In this document: positions 50,089 through 61,268 of the stretch, in pieces
How the letters are laid out: each line of letters starts with the position of its first letter
Position numbering within the stretch: the first letter of the stretch is position 1
Assembly: GCF_004135285.1 (NCBI RefSeq)
Contig: NZ_CP035494.1
Span: forward strand, 2,046,001 to 2,110,000
Source of the DNA: Microbacterium protaetiae
Lineage (GTDB): Bacteria; Actinomycetota; Actinomycetes; Actinomycetales; Microbacteriaceae
Reading direction: 5' to 3'
Length of the DNA stretch: 64,000 bases
Position numbers and translations under genes: made by a program
The notes under the pieces: model-generated
Seen by the model: only the letters and a program-made list of their open reading frames with translations
What the model was told of the DNA's origin: nothing
Databases searched by the model: none

Positions 50089-53000
50089 ATGCGCCGCCGA
50101 TCCGTCATCGCAGTGGCCATCGCGACCGCGGCCGTCGCGGCATCCGTCATCGCCGTCAGCGTGGTGTGGCCGGGCTTGGACTCGCAATCCACGCCGCCAG
50201 AGGACACCTCCGTCTGGGCGCTGCAGACCGGTCAGGGGCGCCGTTACGCGCGGGTGAACACGGCCGTCGGCGAACTCGACACCGTGCGCAGTGTGTCCAA
50301 CCCGTCGGCGGTGGCGCAGACCGGCGACGGGGCCTACTTGTTCTCGGAGAGCTACGGCAAGATCACCCGCATCGACGAGGCCATGCCCGAAGACCTCGAC
50401 GACGACGCGCTGCGCGAATCGCCGTCGACGCCGTCGGGCACCGTGGAGGCCACCGTCACCGGCGGATATGTGGCCTATCGCACCGACTCGGGCGCCGTCT
50501 ACGCCGGCCGGCTGGGCGAGTCGACCCCCGCCCAGCTGAATCCCGACGGCACAGGCCCCGACGCACCCCAGTTCACCGCCCAGGCGATCGCCGTCGACGA
50601 CGCGGGCACGGTGTTCGCCTATTCGCAGAAGGATGCCGTCGTCGTGCGCTATCGCGTCTCCGACGGCGAGGTGCTCGGCCGCGACAAGGTGCCGGCCGCT
50701 CCCGACGGCGCGAACCTGGGGCTCACCGCGGCGAAGGGCACCTGGTTCCTCGTCGACGAAGACGCCGGAAAGTTGTGGCGCCGCGGCGCCGAGGCCCCGG
50801 TCGAGCTGCGACTGGTCGGCGATGTCGCCTACAGCCGGGCGCGTTCCACGGGGGATGCCGCGTGGATCGCCGATGACACCGGCCTGCTGAAGCTGCCGGT
50901 CGAAGGATCGCCCGAGCAGGTCATGGGCGGCGCCAGCCGCGATCTGGGTACCCCCGCCAAACCGGTCGTCGACGGCGGCGTCGTGTTCGCGGCGTGGCTG
51001 GGGACCGACACGGGAACCCTGTGGCGCTCCGACACCGGTGAACAGGCGCTGGACTTCAACGATGCGACGCTGGGCGACGAGCGGCGTCCCGTGTTCACCG
51101 GCTCCGGCACCGGGCTGATCCTCAACGAGACCCGCAGCGGATGGGTGTGGAACGCGCGCAGCGGCGCGTTGCTGCCGTCGAGTCAGGACTGGTCGCTCGA
51201 TGAGGACTCGGCGCCCGAGACGGCCCCCAGCGACGAACAGGCCCAGGTCGTGATCGACCCGAAGCCGCCCGTGGCCGAAGACGACAAGTTCGGCGTGCGT
51301 GCCGGCAGCCTCGTCAGCCTGCCGGTGATGCTCAACGACCACGACCCCAACGAAGACGTCCTGACCATCGATGCCGGCAGTCTCAGCGGCCTCGACTCGG
51401 CGTTCGGCACCCTCTCGGTCACCGACAACGGGCAGCGGCTGGCGGTGCGGTTGGCCGCCGATGCGCACGGTTCGGCGACGTTCCGCTACCGGGTCTCCGA
51501 CGGCACGGCGAAAGACGGCCTCTACTCCGAGCCGGCCACCGTCACCCTCACGGTGAGCGGCGCCGACGAGAACTCCGCGCCGAAGTGGTGCGGAACGACC
51601 GGATGCCTCGCCACATGGCCATCTCCCCAGGTGGCACCCGGCGGCACTGTCACGATCCCGGTGCTCGACGGCTGGGTCGACCCCGATGGTGATCCGCTCA
51701 TGCTGCTCGGGGTCACCGACACCTCGGGGACGGGCTCTGCGGCAACCACCCCCGGCGGCGAGGTCGTCTACCAGCACGCCGACGCGTCGATCACCGAGCC
51801 GCAGATCGCCCAGCTGAAGGTCGTCGTCGGCGACACCCGGGGCGCCACGACGACGCGCGACCTGACGGTGCGCATCACCCCCAAGCCCAAGCTGACGGCC
51901 GAGTCGTTCGCTGTGACCGAGACGCAGGGCGCGGGCATCAGCGTCGACGTCGGGCCGCACGTGCAGGGCACGCAGGGGCGCCTGTCGCTGTCGGCGGTGC
52001 GCGTGCTCGACGACGCGGCCGTCGACGCCGTGGCCACCGCCGGGGGCACGAGCTTCGACATGAGCGCGACCGGCCCCGGCATCTACCGGGTCGCGTACAC
52101 GGTCACCGACGGTGAGAGCGACGCCTCGGCCACCGCGCGGGTCACGGTGCTGCCCGAAGACGCCCCGGCGCAGTTGGCGACAGCGCCGGTGGTCGCCTTC
52201 GTGCATCCGCAGCAGGACGTCACCCTGGATGTGTTCAGCGCCGTGAGCAACCCGACAGGTCGCGTGCTGCTGCTCAGCGACATCACGCCGCACACCGTGT
52301 CCGGTGCGACGATGTCGGTGGATGCCGTCGGGCAGAACTATCTGCGCATCTCGGGGACCACCGCCGACGGGTCACCGGGCAAGCTGGGCACCATCACCTA
52401 TACGGTCTCGGACGGCACGAACGACGCGGGTGCGCGGATCATCGGCGAAGCGACCGTGTACCTGCTGCCGGCATCCGCCGACCTCGCCCCGATCGCCGTC
52501 GACGACGCGGTCGTCGCCCGCGCGGGCGCCCAGGTCGACATTCCCGTGCTCGACAACGACGTGTCGGCGTCGGGCGGGGCCATCACGCTGAACCCGGCGT
52601 CGGTGCGCTCGTCGACGAAAGACGCCCTCGCCTTCGCGTCGGGTCGCCTGCTGCGCTACCTGGCCCCGACCGCACCCGGCGACTACCGGGTGGAGTATTC
52701 GGTGTACGCGGCCGGCTCGCCGACGCTGTCGGACACCGCCGTCGTGCGCATCAAGGTCATCTCCGATGAGGCCAACCGCGCCCCGCGGCCGCGCACCCTC
52801 ACCGGCCGTGTGCTCACCGGCCAGAGCGCGACCATCCCGTTCCGCTCGTTCGGCGTCGATCCCGACGGCGACGACGTCGATCTCGACCGCATTCTCACCC
52901 AGCCCGCCAGCGGTTCGGCGACGATCTCGGCCGACGGTGAGTCGATCGTCTACACGAGCGTGGCCGGGTTCCACGGTCAGGTCTCGTTCACGTACCGGGT

Positions 53001-56000
53001 GGTGGATGCCGCGGGTGCGACGGGCACTGCGACGGTGCGGGTGGGCGTGCTCGACGAGCAGGCGAATCCGAGTCCGGTGACCTTCACCGACTATGTGCAG
53101 CTGCAGGTGGGCGCCGACAACACCGTGCGTGTCGATCCGCTGGCCAACGATGTCGATCCCACCGGCGGCACCCTGAAGCTCTCGGGCGTGCGGCCCGACG
53201 CAGTGCAGAAGCTCGCCGACGGCAGCGACAACCCCGAGTACGCGCGTCTTGCGGCGCTCATCGGCGATGTCGACGACGCCGAGGTGGTGATCGGCGCAGG
53301 CTCGGCGCCGGGCACCATGTCGTTCCTCTACGACGTGACCAGCAGCACCGGAAACACCGCCCGGGGACTGATAGTGGTCAAGGTGGTGCGCGAGGCGGTG
53401 CCCGACTATCCGGTGGTCTCGGACACGCTGCTGACGGTGAGCACGCGTGAGCAGTTCACCAGCGGCGTCGACGTGGTCTCGGGCAAGGTCAGCTGGACCG
53501 GCGGCGATGTCTCGGGTCTCACCTTGAGCCTGTGGGCAGACCCCGCCGATGTGACGGTATCGGGCACAAAGCTGGCAGGTCCGATGCCTGCCCACACCCG
53601 GATCATTCCGTTCGCGGTGACCGGTACCTCCACGGCCGGCCAGAAGGTCACGTCGTACGGCTTTCTGCGGGTGCCGGGCGACGACGATCTGACACTGGCT
53701 CTGAAGCCCGACGTTGCGCCCCAGCAGGTCACCGAGCGCGAGTCGGTGACCTTCGACATGGCGAAGCTGGTCAGCCTGCCCACCGCGGCCACGCTCGAGG
53801 TCGGCGACAAGCCCACTGCGACGAAGGCGCGCGAGCAGGCCAGCTGCGAGCTCGTGAGCGGTACGGAGGTGCGCTACGTCGCCGGCGAGGGCGCGCCGTG
53901 GACCGATGCGTGCGTCGTTCCTGTGCGACTTTCGGGACAGAAGGAGTGGACCTACCTGTCGGTGCCGATCGCCATCACGGCGCTCGACCCGGTGCCGGTG
54001 CTCGAGTCCGCCTCGCTGACGGTGAGCCCGGGGGCGACCGTCAGCTACGACCTGAAGACCCTCACCACCTGGCAGGGGCGCGACGACTGGGACAACATCG
54101 TCTACACCGTCGACTACAGCGGGCACGACTTCTCGATCGCGCAGAACGGCACCACCGTGACCGTGACGGGAGCCGACGCCGCGCCGCCCGCCGATGAAGA
54201 GGTCGCCGTGGTCGCCGTCTCCAGCCACCCGGGCGTCGCACCGGCCCGCCTGATCCTGCGCGTGGGTGCGGTGCCTTCCACGCTGCCGAAGGCGGGCACG
54301 GTGGCGCAGAAGTGCTCGCAGGCAGACGGCTCGGGGTGCACGATCGCGGTGATCGGGGCGGCCGGTGAGGTCAACCCGCTGCCGGGTACCCCCCTCGAGC
54401 TCGTCGACGTGCGCGACGGCGGTCTGTGCACCGGCGTCACGTTCTCTGTGGCGGATGCCTCGCACGTGCGGGCGACATGGGCCAAAGACACCGCCGGTCA
54501 AACCTGTACGGCGGCCTTCTCGGTGCGTGATGCGCAGGGCCGCACGACCGCGGGGGAACGGGACGGGCAGCTGCTGCTCGACCTGCACGGATATCCGAAG
54601 GCGCCGGCGGCCATCGTGCAGTCAGGGTACGGCGACGGCTCCGTGTCATTGCGCGTCGATGCGGGTGCGGCGAGCCAGGCATATCCGGCGCTGACCGGTT
54701 TCGTCGTTCGCTACAAGGGCGATGTCGTGGCCCGGTGTTCGGCCGACGGCGTCTGCCCCGACATCAAGGCGCCCAACGGCGAGGCGCGCCAGTACGAGGC
54801 GAAGGCCGTCAACTCGGTCGGCGAATCGGCCGGTGCCGTGACCACCACGGCGTGGGCCTACGACGCCCCGCCGACCCCCGCCAAGGTCAGCGCACAGCCC
54901 ATCGTCACCGGCAACGGCGACGGCGGCATGATCTCGATCACGGTGGACGGCATCGACGCGGCCAAGACCGCTGCGCTGCGCATCACCAGCGAGGGCGGCG
55001 ACTCCGTCGACATCGATGTGCGTCGCGGTGCGACATCCGTCAGCGTCCCCAGCTATCGCATCGGCAGCAACAGCGCCACGCCGCTGACGGTGACCCCGAT
55101 GTCACGCTTCACCCTGCCGCCGGGCTTCGACGGGTCGACGACCGGGCAGGCCAAGACGATCCTCGCCAACGGCGTGGGTGCGCCCAAGAACCCCGACCTG
55201 ACGCTGACGGCGAGCTCGGACGACGCCGACAACACGACGATCAAGGCCTCGGGCTCGGCCACGGCCAACGGCGCCGGGTCCCAGGTGCGCTACGGAATCG
55301 TGCTCGACGGCGATCGGTGCGTGGCAACGGAATCCAGCGCCTCGGCGCAGTTCGTGGTCGACGCGGGGCGCACCTACACCTACCGACTGTGCGCGGAATC
55401 GTTCGTCGGAGATACGTCGTTCGGCCGGGTCGAGACGACGGCGCAGACCGTCGCCAAGGCCGGCAACGGGCCGAAGGGCTACACGTACACGGTGGCCGCC
55501 AAGCCCGATGTCGACGCCGGCGCGCACCGCGCCGAGTGGACCATCAAGGACGACCCGACCTCGACCGAGGACGTCCCGAGGTTCGCGAAAGTCCGCTTCA
55601 GCGGCCTGGACTCCTCGACCTTCGACCGTGACCCGGGCATCGAGGTCTGGTACGACTACGGCATCTTCTCGGGACCGCACAGTACTGTGACGGCGGCCGC
55701 CGACAGCGCGCCGTACCAGGTGTGGGCGCAGTGGCAGCTCAAGGTCTGCACGGGCGGGCAGAACCTGCAGGCCTCGGGCAGCTCGAGCGGTAACAGCGCC
55801 ACCGTCTCATTCGACTACTCGAAGGCCTCGTACAAGGACGTCTACGGCAACGCCCTCGAGGTCGCCACGGCCGGTGTCGTGCCCGATTACGCCGTCTCGG
55901 TGTCGGGCGTCACGGTGACGGTGACCTGGCCGTCGACCTGGGGGCTGAACAACGCGACCTCGACGTTCGGCGGGTCGTGCGAGCCGAAATCCCTCGCTTC

Positions 56001-56340
56001 GCCGACGATCTCGTCGGCGAAGGGCACCGCCGACGGGGTCGTCGTGGTCTGGTCGAAGGTCGACGACGCGACCGGTTACCAGCTGCAGCACAAGGTCGAC
56101 GGCCAGTGGAAGAACGTCGGCGACAGCACTGCGGAGACGACGTACACGGATGGTGACGCCGACTTCGCCGGCACCACCCACGACTACCGCGTGATGGCAC
56201 GCAACGCCCACGCCGAGTCGACCTACTCGGACACCTACACCTCGACGACGTACCAAGCGCCCGAGCCCGAACCCACCGAGACGACTGACCCCACCGACCC
56301 CGATCCAACCGACCCCGGTGACGGCACCGGCTCAGGCTGA
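50089..56340 (+). CDS. Giant exported protein with tandem Ig/cadherin-like and Fn3-like domains
   Basis: A 2083-residue protein. Residues 6-28 (VIAVAIATAAVAASVIAVSVVW) form an uncleaved signal anchor. About 35-380 resembles a beta-propeller (repeats ending in blades with DxGxV and SDGEVL). From about 385 come many Ig/cadherin-like modules with openings of the type PVAEDDKFGVRAGSLVSLPV, IAVDDAVVARAGAQVDIPVL and RSFGVDPDGDDVDL. The last 550 residues are Fn3-like (KSLASPTISSAKGTADGVVV). The tail is Pro/Thr/Asp-rich with no LPXTG and no C-terminal membrane helix. The ATG at 50089 follows GGAGG by 11 nt. It is probably an envelope scaffold or adhesin handled by the MoxR/DUF58 genes downstream; the function is inferred from context. 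Confidence 0.9.
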   Translation: MRRRSVIAVAIATAAVAASVIAVSVVWPGLDSQSTPPEDTSVWALQTGQGRRYARVNTAVGELDTVRSVSNPSAVAQTGDGAYLFSESYGKITRIDEAMPEDLDDDALRESPSTPSGTVEATVTGGYVAYRTDSGAVYAGRLGESTPAQLNPDGTGPDAPQFTAQAIAVDDAGTVFAYSQKDAVVVRYRVSDGEVLGRDKVPAAPDGANLGLTAAKGTWFLVDEDAGKLWRRGAEAPVELRLVGDVAYSRARSTGDAAWIADDTGLLKLPVEGSPEQVMGGASRDLGTPAKPVVDGGVVFAAWLGTDTGTLWRSDTGEQALDFNDATLGDERRPVFTGSGTGLILNETRSGWVWNARSGALLPSSQDWSLDEDSAPETAPSDEQAQVVIDPKPPVAEDDKFGVRAGSLVSLPVMLNDHDPNEDVLTIDAGSLSGLDSAFGTLSVTDNGQRLAVRLAADAHGSATFRYRVSDGTAKDGLYSEPATVTLTVSGADENSAPKWCGTTGCLATWPSPQVAPGGTVTIPVLDGWVDPDGDPLMLLGVTDTSGTGSAATTPGGEVVYQHADASITEPQIAQLKVVVGDTRGATTTRDLTVRITPKPKLTAESFAVTETQGAGISVDVGPHVQGTQGRLSLSAVRVLDDAAVDAVATAGGTSFDMSATGPGIYRVAYTVTDGESDASATARVTVLPEDAPAQLATAPVVAFVHPQQDVTLDVFSAVSNPTGRVLLLSDITPHTVSGATMSVDAVGQNYLRISGTTADGSPGKLGTITYTVSDGTNDAGARIIGEATVYLLPASADLAPIAVDDAVVARAGAQVDIPVLDNDVSASGGAITLNPASVRSSTKDALAFASGRLLRYLAPTAPGDYRVEYSVYAAGSPTLSDTAVVRIKVISDEANRAPRPRTLTGRVLTGQSATIPFRSFGVDPDGDDVDLDRILTQPASGSATISADGESIVYTSVAGFHGQVSFTYRVVDAAGATGTATVRVGVLDEQANPSPVTFTDYVQLQVGADNTVRVDPLANDVDPTGGTLKLSGVRPDAVQKLADGSDNPEYARLAALIGDVDDAEVVIGAGSAPGTMSFLYDVTSSTGNTARGLIVVKVVREAVPDYPVVSDTLLTVSTREQFTSGVDVVSGKVSWTGGDVSGLTLSLWADPADVTVSGTKLAGPMPAHTRIIPFAVTGTSTAGQKVTSYGFLRVPGDDDLTLALKPDVAPQQVTERESVTFDMAKLVSLPTAATLEVGDKPTATKAREQASCELVSGTEVRYVAGEGAPWTDACVVPVRLSGQKEWTYLSVPIAITALDPVPVLESASLTVSPGATVSYDLKTLTTWQGRDDWDNIVYTVDYSGHDFSIAQNGTTVTVTGADAAPPADEEVAVVAVSSHPGVAPARLILRVGAVPSTLPKAGTVAQKCSQADGSGCTIAVIGAAGEVNPLPGTPLELVDVRDGGLCTGVTFSVADASHVRATWAKDTAGQTCTAAFSVRDAQGRTTAGERDGQLLLDLHGYPKAPAAIVQSGYGDGSVSLRVDAGAASQAYPALTGFVVRYKGDVVARCSADGVCPDIKAPNGEARQYEAKAVNSVGESAGAVTTTAWAYDAPPTPAKVSAQPIVTGNGDGGMISITVDGIDAAKTAALRITSEGGDSVDIDVRRGATSVSVPSYRIGSNSATPLTVTPMSRFTLPPGFDGSTTGQAKTILANGVGAPKNPDLTLTASSDDADNTTIKASGSATANGAGSQVRYGIVLDGDRCVATESSASAQFVVDAGRTYTYRLCAESFVGDTSFGRVETTAQTVAKAGNGPKGYTYTVAAKPDVDAGAHRAEWTIKDDPTSTEDVPRFAKVRFSGLDSSTFDRDPGIEVWYDYGIFSGPHSTVTAAADSAPYQVWAQWQLKVCTGGQNLQASGSSSGNSATVSFDYSKASYKDVYGNALEVATAGVVPDYAVSVSGVTVTVTWPSTWGLNNATSTFGGSCEPKSLASPTISSAKGTADGVVVVWSKVDDATGYQLQHKVDGQWKNVGDSTAETTYTDGDADFAGTTHDYRVMARNAHAESTYSDTYTSTTYQAPEPEPTETTDPTDPDPTDPGDGTGSG

Positions 56341-56389
56341 CCTCGCCGGCATCCAGGTCCACACCGAACACCCCGACAGGAAGACACGA

Positions 56390-57355
56390 ATGACGATCCC
56401 CCAGGAACAGGCCACGTGGTTCGCCGACACGTTCCGGCAGCTCGCCGAGAACGTCGAGCACGCCGTGCTCGGCAAGCGCCACGTCATCGAACTGGTCCTG
56501 GTCGCCATGCTCAGCGACGGTCACGTGCTGCTCGAAGACGTTCCCGGCACCGGCAAGACGTCGCTTGCGCGCGCCCTCGCGCAGTCGGTGCAGGGCACCA
56601 ACACCCGCATCCAGTTCACGCCCGACCTGCTGCCGGGCGACATCACCGGCATCACGGTGTACGACCAGAAAACGGGCGTGTTCGAGTTTCACGCCGGCCC
56701 GGTGTTCGCGAACATCGTGTTGGCCGATGAGATCAACCGCGCCAGTCCCAAGACGCAGGCAGCCCTGCTCGAGGTGATGGAAGAGGGAAAGGTCACCATC
56801 GACGCGGTCACCCGCCCGGTGGGTGTGCCGTTCCTGGTGATAGCGACGCAGAACCCGGTCGAGCAGGCCGGCACCTACCGGCTGCCCGAGGCGCAGCTCG
56901 ACCGCTTCCTGATGAAGACCTCGCTCGGCTACCCCGACCACGCCGCGACCGTGCGCATTCTCGACGGTGCGGCGGTGCCGACCTCGCGCCTCGACGCCGT
57001 CATCACACCGCAGGCCCTGGTCGGCATGGCCGACCTTGCCCGCGAGGTGTACACGAACGCCCTCGTGCTCGACTACATCGCCCGCATCGTCGATGCGACC
57101 CGCTCGGCCGAGCAGGTGCGGCTGGGCGTCAGCATCCGCGGCGCGCTCGCACTGACCCGTGCCACCCGCACCCGCGCCATTTCGCAGGGGCGCACCTATG
57201 CCACTCCCGACGACGTGAAGGCGCTCGCCGGGCCGGTGCTCTCGCACCGTCTGATCCTGCATCCCGAAGCCGAGTTCGACGGCGTGACCGCCGAGGCGGT
57301 CATCGGCCAGATCCTGCTCGACGTGCCGCCGCCCAGTCAGCGCGAGGGCGCATGA
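56390..57355 (+). CDS. MoxR family AAA+ ATPase
   Basis: A 321-residue MoxR AAA+ protein. Walker [10 protein letters not shown] (G53-T57), Walker [11 protein letters not shown] (D113, E114), sensor 1 [20 protein letters not shown] with the arginine finger region following, and a C-terminal lid. MoxR proteins act as chaperone-like ATPases beside DUF58 and VWA proteins. The ATG at 56390 follows AGGAAG; the frame reaching back to 56318 overlaps the giant gene. The stop overlaps the DUF58 start (ATGA). Confidence 0.96.
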   Translation: MTIPQEQATWFADTFRQLAENVEHAVLGKRHVIELVLVAMLSDGHVLLEDVPGTGKTSLARALAQSVQGTNTRIQFTPDLLPGDITGITVYDQKTGVFEFHAGPVFANIVLADEINRASPKTQAALLEVMEEGKVTIDAVTRPVGVPFLVIATQNPVEQAGTYRLPEAQLDRFLMKTSLGYPDHAATVRILDGAAVPTSRLDAVITPQALVGMADLAREVYTNALVLDYIARIVDATRSAEQVRLGVSIRGALALTRATRTRAISQGRTYATPDDVKALAGPVLSHRLILHPEAEFDGVTAEAVIGQILLDVPPPSQREGA

Positions 57356-58770
57356 GCCTACGCGCCACCACCCGCGCTGCGGCATCCGGCTTTCCGGAGG
57401 GGACCACCCTCACCGGGGGAATGACCGCGCCCGACGGCACCACCACGCGCCGCACGCAGGTCACCGCGCGCCAGCGCAGCTGGCTGGTGCGCGCGGTGGT
57501 GTCGGCGCTGGAGGCCGCCCGCATCACCCGGTCGGCGACATCGACGGCGGCGAACTGGCTTTCGCAGACCGTGACGGCGGCCGGCTGGCTGGTGGTGGCA
57601 CTGGCGACACTCGGCCTCGCGCTGGGCTGGATCTTCGGCTGGGTCGAGGCTCTCGTGGCCGGTTTCGCGTCGGTCGCGCTGCTGATCATGAGCATTCCCT
57701 TCCTGTTCGGCGCGCGCGGCTATGACGTGTCGGTGCACCTTCCACACGAGCGGGTGGTCGCCGGCGACCCCCTCGACGGCCAGATAGTGATCCGCAACAT
57801 CGGCACGCGCACGACCCTTCCGGGCCGCCTCGATCTTCCGGTCGGCCACGGTCTCGTCGAACTGGGCGTACCCCTGCTGCGCCCCGGCCATGAGGTCGCG
57901 CAGCCGGTGTCGATTCCGGCCATGCGTCGCGGGGTCATCACCGTTGGCCCGCCCACCGCCGTGCGCACCGATCCGGTCGCCCTGCTGCGCCGCGAGCACG
58001 AGTGGGACGAGCGCCATGAGATCTACGTGCACCCGCGCACGGCGCTGGTGCCGGGAACGAGCGCGGGCATGATCCGCGACCTCGAGGGCAATCCGTCGCG
58101 GCGCATCGTCGATGCCGATATGTCGTTCCACGCCATTCGCGAATACGTGCCCGGCGATGCCCGCCGGCAGATCCACTGGAAGTCGACGGCCAAGACCGGC
58201 CGGCTCATGGTGCGGCAGTTCGAAGAGACGCGGCGCTCGAAGTTGGCGGTGATCCTCAGCCTCGCCGAGGCGGAGTACGCGACCGACGACGAGTTCGAGC
58301 TCGCCGTCAGCGCGGCCGCATCACTCGCAGTGCAGGCCGTGCGCGACGCGCGTGAGATCGACGTGGTCACCGGCACTGACATCCCACGCGTCGTGCGCGG
58401 GCGGATGCGGTCGATCGAGGTGCTGCAGGCCGGAACACCGCGCGGCCTGCTCGACGGCTTCTCACGGCTGAACGCCCTGGAGAGCACCATGCCGCTGCCC
58501 GAGGTCTGCCGGTTGGCCGTCGAGGCCTCCGACACCCTCTCTCTGGCGTTCGTCGTCTGCGGTTCGCAGACGACCCCGCGCGGCCTGCGGCAGGCGGCCC
58601 TGGCGTTCTCACCGGCCACCGCGGTGGTCGCGGTCGTGTGCGACGAGAAGGCGCACCCGCGCACCCAGCCGCTGGGCGCACTCACCGTCATGACCGTGGG
58701 GCTGCTCGACGACCTGCCGGCGCTCATGCTGCGCGGCACCCAGACCGCGGTGGCGGGGGTCGACGGATGA
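57352..58770 (+). CDS. DUF58 domain-containing membrane protein
   Basis: A 472-residue protein. Two adjacent membrane helices (about 78-95 and 100-122) precede a soluble part. The DUF58 signature is [20 protein letters not shown] followed by [22 protein letters not shown] (about 240-290), and a vWA-like segment follows. DUF58 proteins are near-universal partners of MoxR ATPases. It is coupled at both ends: ATGA overlap with moxR, and its stop overlaps the transglutaminase-like start. Confidence 0.93.
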   Translation: MSLRATTRAAASGFPEGTTLTGGMTAPDGTTTRRTQVTARQRSWLVRAVVSALEAARITRSATSTAANWLSQTVTAAGWLVVALATLGLALGWIFGWVEALVAGFASVALLIMSIPFLFGARGYDVSVHLPHERVVAGDPLDGQIVIRNIGTRTTLPGRLDLPVGHGLVELGVPLLRPGHEVAQPVSIPAMRRGVITVGPPTAVRTDPVALLRREHEWDERHEIYVHPRTALVPGTSAGMIRDLEGNPSRRIVDADMSFHAIREYVPGDARRQIHWKSTAKTGRLMVRQFEETRRSKLAVILSLAEAEYATDDEFELAVSAAASLAVQAVRDAREIDVVTGTDIPRVVRGRMRSIEVLQAGTPRGLLDGFSRLNALESTMPLPEVCRLAVEASDTLSLAFVVCGSQTTPRGLRQAALAFSPATAVVAVVCDEKAHPRTQPLGALTVMTVGLLDDLPALMLRGTQTAVAGVDG

Positions 58771-61268
58771 GGCGGCGCGACAACAGGCCGGTGCGGGGCG
58801 CGGCGGCGCTGCGCAACTCGATGGTGTACGCAGGCACGGTGTACGCGATCGCCATGGCGGCCGTGGGGCTGTTGGCGGCGTGGCCGATTTACGCCGACCC
58901 CCGGTTCCTCGTGCTCGCCGGTGCCGCGGTCGTCGTGGCCGTGCTCATTTCGGCCGGGGCGACGGTGTGGCGCTGGCCCGGATGGCTCACTGTCGTGGCC
59001 GGCGTGATCGGAGTGCTCCTTCTCGGCCTGGCGCTCGCGGTGCCGCCGGCGAACCTCGCCGGCCTGCCCGCGTCGCTGCGCGATCTGGCCACCGGTGCGC
59101 TCACCGGCTGGAAGGATCTCGTCACCGTCGACCTGCCGGTGGGCACCTACCGCAACCTGCTCGTGCCGGCGCTGATGGTCTTTCTGGGCGGCACGCTGGG
59201 CACCCTTCGGCTCGGCTGGCGCACGCAACCGCACGGCGCCGTGGCCGCGGTCGTCGCGTTGCTCATGCCCACGTTCGGACTGCTGTTCGGCCGCACCGTC
59301 ACCAGCGCGGCGGTCGTGGTCGGCCCGGTGACGATTCCCGCCGTGCGCGAGCTGGCATGCGGCGTCATGGCTCTGGTCATCTCACTGGCCTGGCTGGCAT
59401 GGCGCACAGCGGCACGGCGCCGGGCGGCGCTGCAGCGTGCCGCCGACAGCAGTGGAGTGCGTCTGTCGCGTCGGCGCCGTGCCACCGACACCCGTCGCGG
59501 CGTGCTGGCCGGAGGCATGGTGGTGCTGGCGGTGGCCGCCGCCGCCGTGGTCACACCGGCGGTCGCCGAGGGGCGCACCCGCGACGTGCTGCGCAGCGGT
59601 GCCGGACCGGCGCAGGCCATCAGCCAGGCGGTGAGTCCGCTCACCGACTATCGCGCGAATTTCGGCGACGACGTCGTCGACGCCCCGCTGTTCACGGTGC
59701 GCCCGGTCGCCGGCGCCTTGCCCGACCGCATCCGCCTGGCCACGCTCAGCTCGTATGACGGAGCGCAATACCGGGTTGCGGCATCCGATGCCGACGGCAG
59801 GTTCGTGCGGGTGCCCTCGCGCCGTGCGGCCGCCGCCGGCACCGAGGCCACCGCCCAGGTGACCATCGAGGGGCTCAGCGGCATCTGGCTGCCGACGTTC
59901 GGTTCGATCGAGCAGGTGCAGTTCTCGGGACAGGATGCCGCATCCGCCGCCGACTCGTTCTATTACGACGCCGACGCCGAGGCGGGAGTGCTCACCGGCG
60001 GCACCGCGTCGGGTATGAGCTACGAGATCACCGCGACCACCGCCGCCGCGCCCGCTCTCGCGTCGCTGCGCGCACCCGGTGCTTCCCCGTCGGTGACGAT
60101 CCCCGACAGCGTCACGTCGTGGATCGAGAAGCAGGATGCCGGCACCGGGGGTGCCGCGCTGGCCACCCTGGTGCAGCGGCTGCGTGAGCGCGGATACCTC
60201 AGCCACGCGCTCACGGTGCCCGACACCGGTGCCGCGTGGATGAAGCAGCTCGGTGACGGATACGTGTTCCAGCCCAGCACCTCGGGGCATTCGCTCGCCC
60301 GTATCGACACCATGTTCCGCCGGCTGCTGGCCCGCCAGGCCGATGCCGATGCCGGGTCGCTCGTTGCCGCCGCCGGCGACGACGAGCAGTTCGCGGTGGC
60401 GGTCTCGCTCATCGCCGAGAAGCTCGGCTTTCCCGCACGCGTCGTGGTGGGTGCACGGCTGTCGGGCGATGACACCGACCTGAGTGTGTGCGCCGATGGA
60501 GTGTGCACGGGCGGTGACATCACCGCGTGGACGGAGGTGCGGGATGCCTCGGGCCAGTGGGTCGCCGTCGATGTCACCCCGCAGCACACCGAGGGCGCCG
60601 ACACCGCCGTGACCAAGCTGCGCGACCCCGAGAATGCGACCGACGTGCGCTCGGAGAACGCCGAAGAGGTCGATCCGCCCGACCCGACCAAGCAGGACTC
60701 CACCGATTCGTCGACACACGATGACCAGAGTGCCGACCTGAGCAGCGTGTGGGCTCTGCTGCGCATCGGCGGCATCGCCCTGGCCGCGGCCCTCGTCCTG
60801 ATCGGTCCGTTCGCGGCGATCCTGGCGGCCAAGGCGGTACGTCGCCGCTCACGCCGCCATGAGACATCGCCGGCGGCGCGGGTGGTCGGCGGCTGGGAGG
60901 AGTACGTCGACGTGGCAGTCGATCACGGCAAGCCGATGCCCGGCAACGACACCCGCACCGAGGTGGCCGAGCGTTACGGGACGCCGGCGGCGACGGTGCT
61001 GGCCGTCGAGGCTGATCGTGCCGTGTTCTGGGAAGGCGCGCTCACCGACGACGAGTCGCAGCGGTTCTGGAACATCATCGACCAAGAGCGGCGCCGCATG
61101 GCGGCATCCGTTCCGCTATGGCGTCGCATGCTCGCGGCCGTATCGTTGAAGTCGTTCACCCGGGGTGTCACGCCCCGCTCCGTGCGTCGCCGCGATGGCG
61201 CGGCGCGCACCCTGCCCGGTACCGAGAGGAGAGGGCGCGGCCGGCAGGCGGCGTCCGCTGAGGAATGA
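58767..61268 (+). CDS. TgpA-like transglutaminase-fold membrane protein, probable pseudoenzyme
   Basis: An 833-residue protein. About six N-terminal membrane helices (22-240), then an extracytoplasmic region with the transglutaminase fold (about 530-610), a further helix (about 668-692) and a cytoplasmic tail, the TgpA layout. In active members the triad is Cys (G-x-C-E-x-x-A), His (AHAW) and Asp (VDPT). Here GDDEQFA has Asp (D539) for Cys, DITAW has Thr (T586) for His, and AVDVTP keeps Asp (D602). Peptidase or crosslinking activity is therefore unlikely; binding is more plausible. The ATG at 58767 overlaps the DUF58 stop; the stop overlaps the FHA gene. Confidence 0.88.
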   Translation: MRRRDNRPVRGAAALRNSMVYAGTVYAIAMAAVGLLAAWPIYADPRFLVLAGAAVVVAVLISAGATVWRWPGWLTVVAGVIGVLLLGLALAVPPANLAGLPASLRDLATGALTGWKDLVTVDLPVGTYRNLLVPALMVFLGGTLGTLRLGWRTQPHGAVAAVVALLMPTFGLLFGRTVTSAAVVVGPVTIPAVRELACGVMALVISLAWLAWRTAARRRAALQRAADSSGVRLSRRRRATDTRRGVLAGGMVVLAVAAAAVVTPAVAEGRTRDVLRSGAGPAQAISQAVSPLTDYRANFGDDVVDAPLFTVRPVAGALPDRIRLATLSSYDGAQYRVAASDADGRFVRVPSRRAAAAGTEATAQVTIEGLSGIWLPTFGSIEQVQFSGQDAASAADSFYYDADAEAGVLTGGTASGMSYEITATTAAAPALASLRAPGASPSVTIPDSVTSWIEKQDAGTGGAALATLVQRLRERGYLSHALTVPDTGAAWMKQLGDGYVFQPSTSGHSLARIDTMFRRLLARQADADAGSLVAAAGDDEQFAVAVSLIAEKLGFPARVVVGARLSGDDTDLSVCADGVCTGGDITAWTEVRDASGQWVAVDVTPQHTEGADTAVTKLRDPENATDVRSENAEEVDPPDPTKQDSTDSSTHDDQSADLSSVWALLRIGGIALAAALVLIGPFAAILAAKAVRRRSRRHETSPAARVVGGWEEYVDVAVDHGKPMPGNDTRTEVAERYGTPAATVLAVEADRAVFWEGALTDDESQRFWNIIDQERRRMAASVPLWRRMLAAVSLKSFTRGVTPRSVRRRDGAARTLPGTERRGRGRQAASAEE

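Noticed and set aside
49390..52293. 967-residue antisense open frame
   Set aside because: It is a shadow of the kinase and giant-protein genes with Arg/His/Gly-biased composition and no domain.
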